DNA of 36,124 nucleotides from WHSW01 sp035296705 (GTDB lineage: Bacteria > Actinomycetota > Thermoleophilia > Solirubrobacterales > 70-9), in NCBI GenBank assembly GCA_035296705.1, contig DATHAL010000044.1, forward strand, positions 1 to 36,124, written 5' to 3'. The notes beneath the pieces are model-generated. The model saw only the letters and a list, made by a program, of their open reading frames with translations, had not been told where the DNA came from and did not search any database. Both the position numbers and the translations under genes were made by a program. This document shows, piece by piece, positions 24,029 to 30,753 of this stretch. The stretch's first letter is position 1; every line of letters starts with the position of its first letter.

Positions 24029-24624
24029 TTGGCGGGGTCATCCTCGCGGCCGGCGAGGGAAGCCGCTTTGGCGGCGCGAAGCAGCTCGCCCTGTTTCGCG
24101 GGCGGCCGCTGATCGAGCACGCATTGGCGGCGGCCACGGCGGTCCCGGCGATCGAGCGGGTCGTGGTCGTACTCGGCGCCGATGCGGACCGCGTCCGCGC
24201 GGAGGCGAACCTCGACGGGGCGGAGATCGTCCTCGCGGAGGACTGGAGGGAGGGGATCGCGGCGTCGCTGCGGGCCGGGATCGGTGCCCTCGCCGAGGCC
24301 GAGGCCGCGCTCGTGTTGCTCGCCGACCAGCCGCTGATCACCCCGCAGGCCATCGCCGCGGTCGTGGACCGGATCGATTCACCGCGGCCGGCGGCGCGGG
24401 CTGTGTTCGGCGACGAGCCCGGACACCCCGTGCTGATCAAGCGCGAGCTGTACGAGAGCGTTGCGCGCCTCCGCGGCGACTCCGGCGCTCGCGAGCTGCT
24501 CGAGGCGGTTGGGGTGGCCAGAGTCGAGTGCCAGCACCTGGCGAGCGCCGAGGACGTGGACACGCCCGCCGATCTGGTCGCGATCGGGCGCGGGGCTCAG
24601 GCCAGCACGGCCTTGCGCGGGTAG
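24025..24624 (+). CDS. MobA-like NTP transferase, probable molybdenum cofactor cytidylyltransferase
   Basis: 199 residues from GTG 24025 (GTGA overlap with XdhC). The N-terminal nucleotide loop is VILAAGEGSRFGGAKQL, followed by LLADQPLITPQAIAAVV and GHPVLIKRELYE. This pattern matches MocA/NTP_transf_3 enzymes that convert Moco to the cytosine dinucleotide form used by xanthine dehydrogenase-family enzymes. Its 3' end overlaps the convergent ThDP gene by 28 bases. The operon IclR-XdhC-XdhC-MocA supplies cofactor to the divergent hydroxylase operon. Confidence 0.88.
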   Translation: MIGGVILAAGEGSRFGGAKQLALFRGRPLIEHALAAATAVPAIERVVVVLGADADRVRAEANLDGAEIVLAEDWREGIAASLRAGIGALAEAEAALVLLADQPLITPQAIAAVVDRIDSPRPAARAVFGDEPGHPVLIKRELYESVARLRGDSGARELLEAVGVARVECQHLASAEDVDTPADLVAIGRGAQASTALRG

Positions 24625-26270
24625 ACCACGTCGGGATCCGTGAGCACGTTCACCAGTGCCGGCTTCCCGCTCTCGAAAGCGCGCTCGAGCGCCGGCTGGA
24701 GCTCGCTCGGGTGGCGGACGAGCTCGCCGTGGCCGCCGAGGGCCTTGACGACCTCGTCGTAGCGGGTCGCTGGGCGGAGCTCCGCGGCGACCTGGTAGCC
24801 GTAGAGGAACTTCATCGGGTGGTACTCGAGGGCCCAGATGCCGTTGTTGCCGACGATTCCCACCACGGGCAGGTTGTGCCGAACCATCGTGTCGAACTCG
24901 AGCCCGCTGAAGCCGAAGGCGCCGTCGCCGAGCATGCAGACGACCTGGCGGTCGGGATGCGCGACCTTGGCGCCGATGGCCTGGCCCGGGCCGGCGCCGA
25001 GGCATCCGTACGGGCCGGGGTCCATCCAGCAGCCGGGCTCGTAGGTCGCCATCACGCGGCCGGCGTAGGAGACGAAGTCGCCGCCGTCGCCGATCACGAT
25101 CGCGTCGCGGTCGAGCATCGGGGCGAGCTCGCCGTAGATCCGCAGGGGGTGTAGCGGAGCGCGGTCGTCAGCGAGCTCGTCCGCCTCCGCCGCCAGCTTC
25201 TCCTCCTCGGCCTCGCGGAGGGCGTCGATCCAGGCCTGCGTCTTTCCGCGAGCGCCGGCGCCGCCCTCCCCCTCCCAGATCGCCGCGAGCGTCGAGGCGA
25301 TCCCGCCGAGCAGTTCGATCTCGGGCCGGCGGTTCGCGCTCAGCTCGTTCGCTGCCTCGTCGAGCCAGATGATCTTGGTCTCCTCGCCGAAGCTGCCGCC
25401 GAAGCCGAGTCGGAAGTCGAGCGGCACGCCAACGACGAGCGCCACATCGGCCTCCTTCAGCCCCTTGCCGCGGGCGCGGCTGAAGCAGAGCTCGTGGTCG
25501 GCGGGCAGGCACCCCCTCCCCATCCCGTTCAGGAACGCCGGGATCCCGAGCGTCTCCGCGAGCCGCTGGAGCTCTTCCTCACCGCGGGCCCAGTAGACGC
25601 CGGTGCCGGCCATGATCACGGGCCGCTCGGCCTGGGCGAGCATCGTCGCGGCCTCGTCGGTTCGCTCGGCGGCGGGCGCCGCCGTCACCGACGGCTCGGA
25701 CATCTCGGCCTCGCCCTCGGAGAAGACGACGTCGAGCGGATAGTCGACGTAGGTCGGGCCGCTCGGCTGCACGAGCGCGGTGTCGATCGCGCGCGCGGTG
25801 GCGTCGGCGATCGCGTCCGGAGACTTCACGGTCTCGGCGGTCTTCGTCACCGGGCTCACGAACGGCAGGTGGTCGATCTCCTGGAGCGAGCCCGAGCCCC
25901 AACGCATCTCAGGCGCGCGCCCGCCGAGGACGACGAGCGGCGAACGGTTGAACCTCGCCCCGGCCATGGCGCTCATGCCGTTGGTGACGCCGGGCCCAGC
26001 GGTGAGCGCGGCGACCCCCGGCTCGCGGGTCGCCTTCGCGTAGCCCTCGGCGGCCCAGGCTGCCGATTGCTCGTGGCGGGTGTCGACGATCTCGATGCCG
26101 TCGGCGACGCAGCCGTCGTAGATCGAGAAGAGGTGGCCGCCGGATAGCGTGAACAGGTGCCGGACGCCGCGGTCGGCGAGCGCCCCGGTTACAAGCTTGC
26201 CGCCGTGAACTGGCCCGCTCTCAGCGCCCGGATCGCGACCGGCGCGTGCGCCCTCCTCGGTCGTCGCCAT
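24597..26270 (-). CDS. ThDP-dependent acetolactate synthase-like enzyme
   Basis: 557 residues. The Pyr-domain Glu67 in DTRHEQSAAWAAEGYAK activates the cofactor, and the PP domain has GDGAFGFSGLEFDTMV...GNN at about 446-476. The GFSGLEFDTMVRHNLPV style is close to oxalyl-CoA decarboxylase and 2-hydroxyacyl-CoA lyase, though SGGHLFSIYDGC at the N-terminus is not diagnostic. It is unlike the ThDP enzyme at 1025, so the two have different substrates. It is transcribed alone toward the MocA gene; no small regulatory subunit of acetolactate synthase is nearby, which argues against branched-chain amino acid synthesis. The start has a weak ribosome site. Confidence 0.85.
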   Translation of the reverse strand: MATTEEGARAGRDPGAESGPVHGGKLVTGALADRGVRHLFTLSGGHLFSIYDGCVADGIEIVDTRHEQSAAWAAEGYAKATREPGVAALTAGPGVTNGMSAMAGARFNRSPLVVLGGRAPEMRWGSGSLQEIDHLPFVSPVTKTAETVKSPDAIADATARAIDTALVQPSGPTYVDYPLDVVFSEGEAEMSEPSVTAAPAAERTDEAATMLAQAERPVIMAGTGVYWARGEEELQRLAETLGIPAFLNGMGRGCLPADHELCFSRARGKGLKEADVALVVGVPLDFRLGFGGSFGEETKIIWLDEAANELSANRRPEIELLGGIASTLAAIWEGEGGAGARGKTQAWIDALREAEEEKLAAEADELADDRAPLHPLRIYGELAPMLDRDAIVIGDGGDFVSYAGRVMATYEPGCWMDPGPYGCLGAGPGQAIGAKVAHPDRQVVCMLGDGAFGFSGLEFDTMVRHNLPVVGIVGNNGIWALEYHPMKFLYGYQVAAELRPATRYDEVVKALGGHGELVRHPSELQPALERAFESGKPALVNVLTDPDVVYPRKAVLA

Positions 26271-26294
26271 CGGCGCGAGACTATCGCTTCTCCT

Positions 26295-26332
26295 CGCGTC
26301 GATTGACCGTCTCGCGTCGGGGTACCGACGCG
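26295..26332. repeat. CGCGTCG direct and inverted repeats before the nitroreductase-like gene
   Basis: CGCGTCG occurs at 26295-26301 and 26313-26319, and inverted (CGACGCG) at 26326-26332. The last two form a perfect stem around GGGTAC, ending three bases before the ATG at 26336. This could be an operator or a structure over the ribosome-binding region. Confidence 0.4.
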
Positions 26333-26335
26333 GCG

Positions 26336-26740
26336 ATGTACCTCTACGGCCAGGAGCACGTCGAGCGCTACCGGGCGACGGACGGCGCCGAGGGCCACGA
26401 CTGGCGCGGCACCCAGACCCTACTGTTGACCACCACCGGCCGGAGGTCGGGCGAGCCGCGGACCGCGCCGCTCATCTACGGCCGCAGCGGCGACCACGTC
26501 CTGGTGGTCGCCTCGAACGGGGGCAGCCCCGAGCCGCCGTCCTGGTACCGGAACCTCCAGGCCCACCCGGAGGTAGAGGTGCAGGTCAAGGACGACCGCT
26601 TCAGGGCCCGCGCCCGTGACGCGACACCCGAGGAGAGGCCGGAGATGTGGCGCGAGATGGTCCGGCACTGGCCGTCCTACGACGACTATCAGGCGCGCAC
26701 GGCGCGCGAGATCCCCGTCGTCGTGCTCGAGCGGATCTAG
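26336..26740 (+). CDS. Deazaflavin (F420)-dependent nitroreductase-family protein
   Basis: 134 residues. TLLLTTTGRRSGEPRTAPLIYGRSGDHVLVVASNGGSP and PSWYRNLQAHPEVEVQV are the hallmarks of the DDN/DUF385 split-barrel family that binds F420 in actinobacteria. REIPVVVLERI is the usual end. Substrates of family members include quinones and nitro compounds; the native one here is unknown. ATG 26336 is chosen because the longer reading has no conserved sequence. It is divergent from the ThDP gene and convergent with the secreted protein (six bases between ends). Confidence 0.9.
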   Translation: MYLYGQEHVERYRATDGAEGHDWRGTQTLLLTTTGRRSGEPRTAPLIYGRSGDHVLVVASNGGSPEPPSWYRNLQAHPEVEVQVKDDRFRARARDATPEERPEMWREMVRHWPSYDDYQARTAREIPVVVLERI

Positions 26741-26746
26741 CCGCGC

Positions 26747-27391
26747 TCAGGCGCGCTTGATTCGGAAGCTCTCGCCCGTGTCCGGGTTGCGGAACTTCGC
26801 CTTGCGCGGCTTGAGCTGCCAGCCGTCGGGAAGGCGGCCGCTCGGCGACTGAAGGAAACGCGCGAACTGCTTGCTCGCGGCGGGGCAGGTCATGTTCTTG
26901 GCGGTGATCACGTAGTTGCCGGCCGGGATCCGCAACGAGCCGATACGGTCGTTGTGGAGGACCTGGAAGGTCGGGCAGGTCGTGCGGCCGCTGCCGCTGG
27001 TGCCTCCACCGCCGCCCCCGCCACCGGTGCCGCCGGTGGCGGCACCGGTGGCGGCCTGGCGGACCGAGAACGCCTGGTTGGTGGCGCGCTTGGAGAACCT
27101 GGCCTTCGAGACGTTGACCCGCCAGCCGTTCGGGAGGTCGCCGTTCGGGCTCTGCAGGAAGTCCGCGAAGCGCTTCGAGGCTCTGGGGCAGGTGAGCGTG
27201 CCGGGCGTCCGCACCGTGATCTCGTAGCGCCCGGCGGGGAGCTTGAGTTGCCCGATCCGGTCGTTGTGGAGGACCGTGAACGTCCCCGGGCAGCGCATCT
27301 GGCTCTGGTCGCCGGTCGCGGCGCCGGCGCTCGGAACGAGCGCGAGCGAGGTGGCGGCGACCAGCGCGACGAGGATTCCGTTCCTGCGCAT
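26747..27391 (-). CDS. Secreted protein with duplicated ~78-residue domain
   Basis: 214 residues. A signal peptide (residues 1-24, likely cut after GAA) is followed by two copies of one domain, about 34-112 and 139-213, joined by a Gly/Thr/Ser linker. Each copy has CP-TF-VLHNDRIG, PAG-Y-IT, TCP-ASK-FA-FLQSP, LP-GW and a basic end, with two Cys that could pair. I do not recognise the domain. The spacing of identical residues indicates an internal duplication. The charged C-terminal ends suggest surface or polysaccharide binding, but that is a guess. Confidence 0.8.
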   Translation of the reverse strand: MRRNGILVALVAATSLALVPSAGAATGDQSQMRCPGTFTVLHNDRIGQLKLPAGRYEITVRTPGTLTCPRASKRFADFLQSPNGDLPNGWRVNVSKARFSKRATNQAFSVRQAATGAATGGTGGGGGGGGTSGSGRTTCPTFQVLHNDRIGSLRIPAGNYVITAKNMTCPAASKQFARFLQSPSGRLPDGWQLKPRKAKFRNPDTGESFRIKRA

Positions 27392-27490
27392 CCGGCGGAA
27401 TCCTACCTAGATGACCGCAGAGACAGCAACCGCCCCGGTCCGGGCGCGGCTCACGGCCCTTCAGGCAACGGCGCTGCGGCGCCTGGGCTG

Positions 27491-27513
27491 AAAAAACCGG
27501 GTGGCGGTGCCGG
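27491..27513 (-). terminator. Possible intrinsic terminator
   Basis: On the minus strand a short CCGG/CCGG stem with a nine-base loop is followed by TTTTTT (27496-27491), seven bases after the stop of the 27520 gene. The stem is weak. The rest of 27392-27519 holds no supported gene. Confidence 0.4.
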
Positions 27514-27519
27514 GGCGCC

Positions 27520-27840
27520 TCAGCTGCGTCCCGGCACGCCGACGCCGAAGCGCAGCCGCTCGGGTTCCAGTGTGCTGACGAGGGGCACGCCAAGTCGCCG
27601 GGCGATCCGCCACCCCCAGGCGTACGGGAACGGCACCGGCAGCTCGGGTTGGAAGCGCTCGACGCGCCCGTCGCGCCCGATCACCTCGAGCGTCACGGTG
27701 GCCGTCGGCAGGATCCAGCCGGCGGGATGCGAGACGCCCGCGAGCCGCACCTGCTTCGGCCGGCCGGTGCCGATCACGCGGCGGATCTCCCGCACCGCCC
27801 GCCTGATGAAGAAGGGGTTGAGGTAGCGAAGCCTGCCCAT
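27520..27840 (-). CDS. Small conserved-looking hypothetical protein
   Basis: 106 residues from ATG 27840, five bases after AAGGA. The N-terminus (RYLNPFFIRRAVREIRRVIGTGRPKQV) is basic and amphipathic. The rest alternates hydrophobic and polar residues as in a small beta domain (GWILPTATVTLEVIGRDGRVERF) and has several Pro/Trp. No membrane helix or signal peptide is evident. I do not recognise a family. A much longer in-frame reading upstream is Arg/Ala-rich antisense of the coiled-coil genes and is not used. Confidence 0.6.
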   Translation of the reverse strand: MGRLRYLNPFFIRRAVREIRRVIGTGRPKQVRLAGVSHPAGWILPTATVTLEVIGRDGRVERFQPELPVPFPYAWGWRIARRLGVPLVSTLEPERLRFGVGVPGRS

Positions 27841-27938
27841 CGAAGTCCTTGGCGCACGTCTACCCGGGGCCGCCGCGATTACCCGCGTTTCGAGCGCGGG
27901 CGGCTGGCGGCCGTGATCAGTCCCAAGCTCGGCTCGAG

Positions 27939-27967
27939 CGGCCCCGAGGTGTCCGCCCTCGGGGCCG
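27939..27967. terminator. Strong hairpin between the 27520 gene and the coiled-coil gene
   Basis: A perfect ten-base stem, CGGCCCCGAG with CTCGGGGCCG, around a nine-base loop. It lies about 60 bases past the stop of the minus-strand gene at 28029. There is no T run, so termination would need another factor. The rest of 27841-28028 shows no gene. Confidence 0.5.
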
Positions 27968-28028
27968 CGTCGCCCTGCCGCAGATCGCGATGCTCGACAG
28001 CGAGCGCTGAGACCTGATTGGATCGGGC

Positions 28029-28685
28029 TCAGGCGCGGCCGTTGCCGCCCCGCGCCCCGGTCCGCTCGTCCTCGGTCTTTCGCTCCTCCTTGGCGCGCTC
28101 GGCCGCGTGCTTCAGCCTGTCCGCCTCGCTCGCCTCGGTCAGCGCCTCCTCGCGCTTCTCCAGCGACTCCGCCTTGGCCTGAACCGCCTCGAGGCGGTCC
28201 TCGTCGGCCTTCGCCGCGGCCTCCTGCTTCTGCTCGGCGGCGTCCTGGGCGGCGGCGCGCTTTCGCTCGGCCTCGGCCTTCGCGGCGGCCTCCTGGCGGC
28301 GGCGGCGCTGCTCGGCCGCGCGCTGTCGCTTGCGCTCCGCCTCGCGCTCGGCGGCCCGCTTGCGCTCGGCGGCCTCCTCCTGCGCTGACTCGGCGCGCTC
28401 GCTCGCCTCGTCGGCCACCGCATCGGCCTCGGTTCGAAGCTCGGCGCCGCGCCGGCGCTCTCGCACCGATTCGCGCAGCCGGGTCCCCTGCGTCCGCATG
28501 CTCTCGTCCCGGAATGCCGTCCCTGCGGCTCTCCGAGCCGCAGCCTCGGCGCTGTCGGCCGCGAGCCCGAGCGAGCTCGTCAGCCGGTTCTCCGGGGCGA
28601 CGCGGTTGAGCGTGTCGATCGGAAGGCGCGCGACCTTGATCGCGCCCTCGACGGTCGCCTTGGGAATCGTCGTTAGTGCACTCAT
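28029..28685 (-). CDS. Long coiled-coil protein, cotranscribed with CsbD-like gene
   Basis: 218 residues. The first 45 residues (TTIPKATVEGAIKVARLPIDTLNRV) are mildly hydrophobic; the rest is an Ala/Glu/Arg/Lys heptad-like helix of about 150 residues ending in GARGGNGRA. Low complexity prevents confident homology. AAGGAGGAACG precedes the ATG, which overlaps the upstream gene by four bases. The extreme charge and helicity suggest a stress or cell-envelope-associated structural protein. Confidence 0.75.
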   Translation of the reverse strand: MSALTTIPKATVEGAIKVARLPIDTLNRVAPENRLTSSLGLAADSAEAAARRAAGTAFRDESMRTQGTRLRESVRERRRGAELRTEADAVADEASERAESAQEEAAERKRAAEREAERKRQRAAEQRRRRQEAAAKAEAERKRAAAQDAAEQKQEAAAKADEDRLEAVQAKAESLEKREEALTEASEADRLKHAAERAKEERKTEDERTGARGGNGRA

Positions 28686-29185
28686 CGTTCCTCCTTCGGG
28701 TCCAGCGCGTCGGCGCGCGCCTCGGCTGCTCGTGCCTGCTGCTCGAGGCGGGTGCTCTCCTGAGCCGCTTCGACCTCCTCCGCGGCGGCGGCTCGCTCCT
28801 CGCGGGCCGCGCTCGTGCGCTCCTGCTCGAGCTCGTCCTGCGTCTCGGCGACCTTGGCGGCGGTCTCCCGCGCCGCGGCGCTCTCGGCGCGGGCGCGATC
28901 GTCGGCGGCGCGCTGCTCGCGCTCGCGGCGCTCGACCTCGGCCTCGAGCCGCTCCCGCTCGGCGGCGGTCTCGACACGATCGGCCTCGAGCTTCGCCTCG
29001 GCGTCGGCCTGCCGTGCCTCCCGGGCGTCCTCGGCCGCGTCGGCCTGCGCATCCGAGGATGCCTGCTGAAGCCGGCCCTCCCGCGCGAGGTCGCCTTTGT
29101 CGGTGAGCTCGCCGGCGAGCTCCTTCGCCTTCCCGGCGACCTTTCCCACTGCTCCGCGGGTCACTCGTTCATCGTTCTCTGCCAT
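28682..29185 (-). CDS. CsbD-like N-terminus with charged coiled-coil tail
   Basis: 167 residues. The segment RGAVGKVAGKAKELAGELTDKGDLAREG (about 10-37) matches the CsbD general-stress domain; the remainder is an Ala/Glu/Arg coiled coil ending DALDPKEER. CsbD proteins are induced by general stress in many bacteria but their mechanism is unknown. GAGGAG precedes the ATG. It is followed by the 28029 coiled-coil gene, and its tail resembles that of the small gene at 29248. Confidence 0.78.
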   Translation of the reverse strand: MAENDERVTRGAVGKVAGKAKELAGELTDKGDLAREGRLQQASSDAQADAAEDAREARQADAEAKLEADRVETAAERERLEAEVERREREQRAADDRARAESAAARETAAKVAETQDELEQERTSAAREERAAAAEEVEAAQESTRLEQQARAAEARADALDPKEER

Positions 29186-29247
29186 ACGTCTTCTCCTCGG
29201 GGTCGAACCCCGTGATCGGAGGCGGCGGGCGCGGGGCGCGCGCCGAC

Positions 29248-29433
29248 TCAGTCCTGCTTCGGGTCCAGCGTCTCAGCCTGGGCGTCGGCGTCGCGAGCCT
29301 CCTGCTGGCGCTCGGGCTCCTCGCCCTCGCGGGGCTCCTCGGCGGCCTCGGTGTGATCGCCACTGGGATCGTCCTTGGCCCGATCCACCGCCTCGCGCTC
29401 GTCGCCGGTCGCCCGGTGCTCGCTGGATTCCAT
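29248..29433 (-). CDS. Small highly charged protein
   Basis: 61 residues from ATG 29433: MESSEHRATGDEREAVDRAK at the start and ARDADAQAETLDPKQD at the end. Nearly every residue is polar or acidic, so it should be disordered or helical. The ending resembles ADALDPKEER of the adjacent CsbD-like protein, which supports its being real. The ribosome site is weak. It could be the first gene of the coiled-coil group. Confidence 0.5.
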   Translation of the reverse strand: MESSEHRATGDEREAVDRAKDDPSGDHTEAAEEPREGEEPERQQEARDADAQAETLDPKQD

Positions 29434-29505
29434 CGCCGAGGGTCTACCCGGCGCGCGCCCTCCTACTCGGGAGGCGGCCGACGACGCGGATAGGCTGCCC
29501 GCCGC

Positions 29506-29904
29506 GTGTACGACCTCCTCCTCTTCCTGCACGTGCTGGCGGCGTTCGCTCTCGTCGCCACGGTCGTCATGTACACCGGGTTCGCGCTCGGGGCGCGGTG
29601 GGCCGGACTGCCCGCGACGCTCGCGGAGGTGATGTGGGCGATCGGCGGCGCGGGGACCCTGATCTTCGGCGTCTGGCTGGCGCTCTACGTCGACGGTTAC
29701 GAGATCTGGGACGGCTGGATCATCGCCGCGCTCGTGCTCTGGGCGGCGTCCGCCGAGACCGGCCGCCGGTCCGCGGTCGCGATCGGCGCGCAGCCGGGTG
29801 GCGACGGCACGGTCGACGAGCGGGCAATGGCGCGCTGGCACGCGCTCCGCGCCCTGCTCGTGCTCGCCCTGCTCCTCGTGATGGTCTTCAAGCCGGGGGC
29901 GTGA
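29506..29904 (+). CDS. DUF2269-like membrane protein 1
   Basis: 132 residues from GTG 29506, with four predicted helices. The first helix contains FLHVLAAF with a conserved-type His, then VVMYTGFALGARW, TLIFGVWLALYVDGYEIWDGWI and a last helix LLVLALLLVMVFKPG. This organisation resembles DUF2269/small integral membrane proteins. The stop overlaps the following gene (GTGA), a similar membrane protein. Function unknown. Confidence 0.75.
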   Translation: MYDLLLFLHVLAAFALVATVVMYTGFALGARWAGLPATLAEVMWAIGGAGTLIFGVWLALYVDGYEIWDGWIIAALVLWAASAETGRRSAVAIGAQPGGDGTVDERAMARWHALRALLVLALLLVMVFKPGA

Positions 29905-30386
29905 CGGTGATCGCTCCCGCAATCATCCGGCCCGACGACTGGAACGTCGCCCTCTTCATCCACATCCTCGGCGCGATGGTCGTCGTCGGCAGCCTCGTGC
30001 TCGCGACCGCGTACCTCGTCGGCGCCTGGCGCGGCGGCTCGCCCGGCTCGCTGCGCCTCGGCTTCCGCTCGCTGCTCTACGGCGCGATCCCCGGATACAT
30101 CGTGATGCGGATCGGCGCCGAGTGGATCTACTCGAAGGAGGGGATCGCCGACCTGCCGGAGGAACCGGATTGGAGCGGGATCGGCTACGCCGTCGCCGAC
30201 ATCGGCCTCCTTCTTCTCCTGATCGCGACGATCACCTCCGGGGTCGTGGCGCGGCGCACGGCGGCGACCGGCCGTGGGGACGACCGGCCGGGCGGGATCG
30301 GCGTCCGGGTCTCGGCGGCGCTCGTGGGCATCGTGCTCGTCGCATACGTGATCGCCCTGTGGGCGATGACGACGAAACCCGCCTGA
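29901..30386 (+). CDS. DUF2269-like membrane protein 2
   Basis: 161 residues from GTG 29901. Four helices: NVALFIHILGAMVVVGSLVL, a short one at IPGYIVMRIGAEWIYSKEG, YAVADIGLLLLLIATITSG and AALVGIVLVAYVIALWAM. The first helix FIHILGAM parallels FLHVLAAF of the preceding protein, so the pair likely form a heteromeric or duplicated membrane complex. No cofactor motif beyond the helix-1 His is visible. Confidence 0.75.
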   Translation: MTVIAPAIIRPDDWNVALFIHILGAMVVVGSLVLATAYLVGAWRGGSPGSLRLGFRSLLYGAIPGYIVMRIGAEWIYSKEGIADLPEEPDWSGIGYAVADIGLLLLLIATITSGVVARRTAATGRGDDRPGGIGVRVSAALVGIVLVAYVIALWAMTTKPA

Positions 30387-30402
30387 CCCGGTACGGGTAA
30401 AG

Positions 30403-30741
30403 ATCTTCGAGCGCCTAGGCAAGCACCTCCTCGTCCTGTTCATCGCCGCCGCCCTGCCGCTCGCCGTCGCTGCGCCGGCCGGCGCCGCCCCGAGCGGCCA
30501 CGGTTTTCCGAACAAGTGCGGCGACGGCCTCCAGAACGGCTCCGGCTGGTTCAACCTCAAGGCGTATAACACCGCCTGCCGGGTGGCGCGGAAGCCCGCC
30601 GACGCCTACGTGTTCACGGCCGGTGTCCCCGAGGGCTGGAACTGCCGCCAAGAGCAGATCGACGACGAGGTCTGGCGCGCCAACTGCATCCGCAGCAAGG
30701 ACGGCCGCCACCAGCACATCCGCTTCAAGTTCGGCGCCTGA
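30403..30741 (+). CDS. Small secreted Cys-containing protein; no canonical start codon
   Basis: In frame to the stop at 30739-30741 the reading encodes a signal peptide (FERLGKHLLVLFIAAALPLA...GAA) and a mature domain of about 80 residues with four Cys (NKCGDG, NTACRV, WNCRQE, ANCIRS) and a basic end. Between the in-frame stop at 30367-30369 and the signal peptide there is no ATG, GTG or TTG; I give 30403 (ATC) as a placeholder, and GTA or an error upstream are alternatives. It would follow the membrane-protein pair closely. No family recognised. Confidence 0.55.
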   Translation: MFERLGKHLLVLFIAAALPLAVAAPAGAAPSGHGFPNKCGDGLQNGSGWFNLKAYNTACRVARKPADAYVFTAGVPEGWNCRQEQIDDEVWRANCIRSKDGRHQHIRFKFGA

Positions 30742-30753
30742 CGCGCCCGTCGC

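Noticed and set aside
27411..27491. 26-codon reading frame on the plus strand in the 27392-27519 gap
   Set aside because: No ribosome-binding site, no homology and inside a region with a probable minus-strand terminator.
27841..29052. N-terminal extension of the small hypothetical protein at 27520
   Set aside because: The extension is Arg/Ala/Gly-rich antisense of the coiled-coil genes; ATG 27840 has its own ribosome site.
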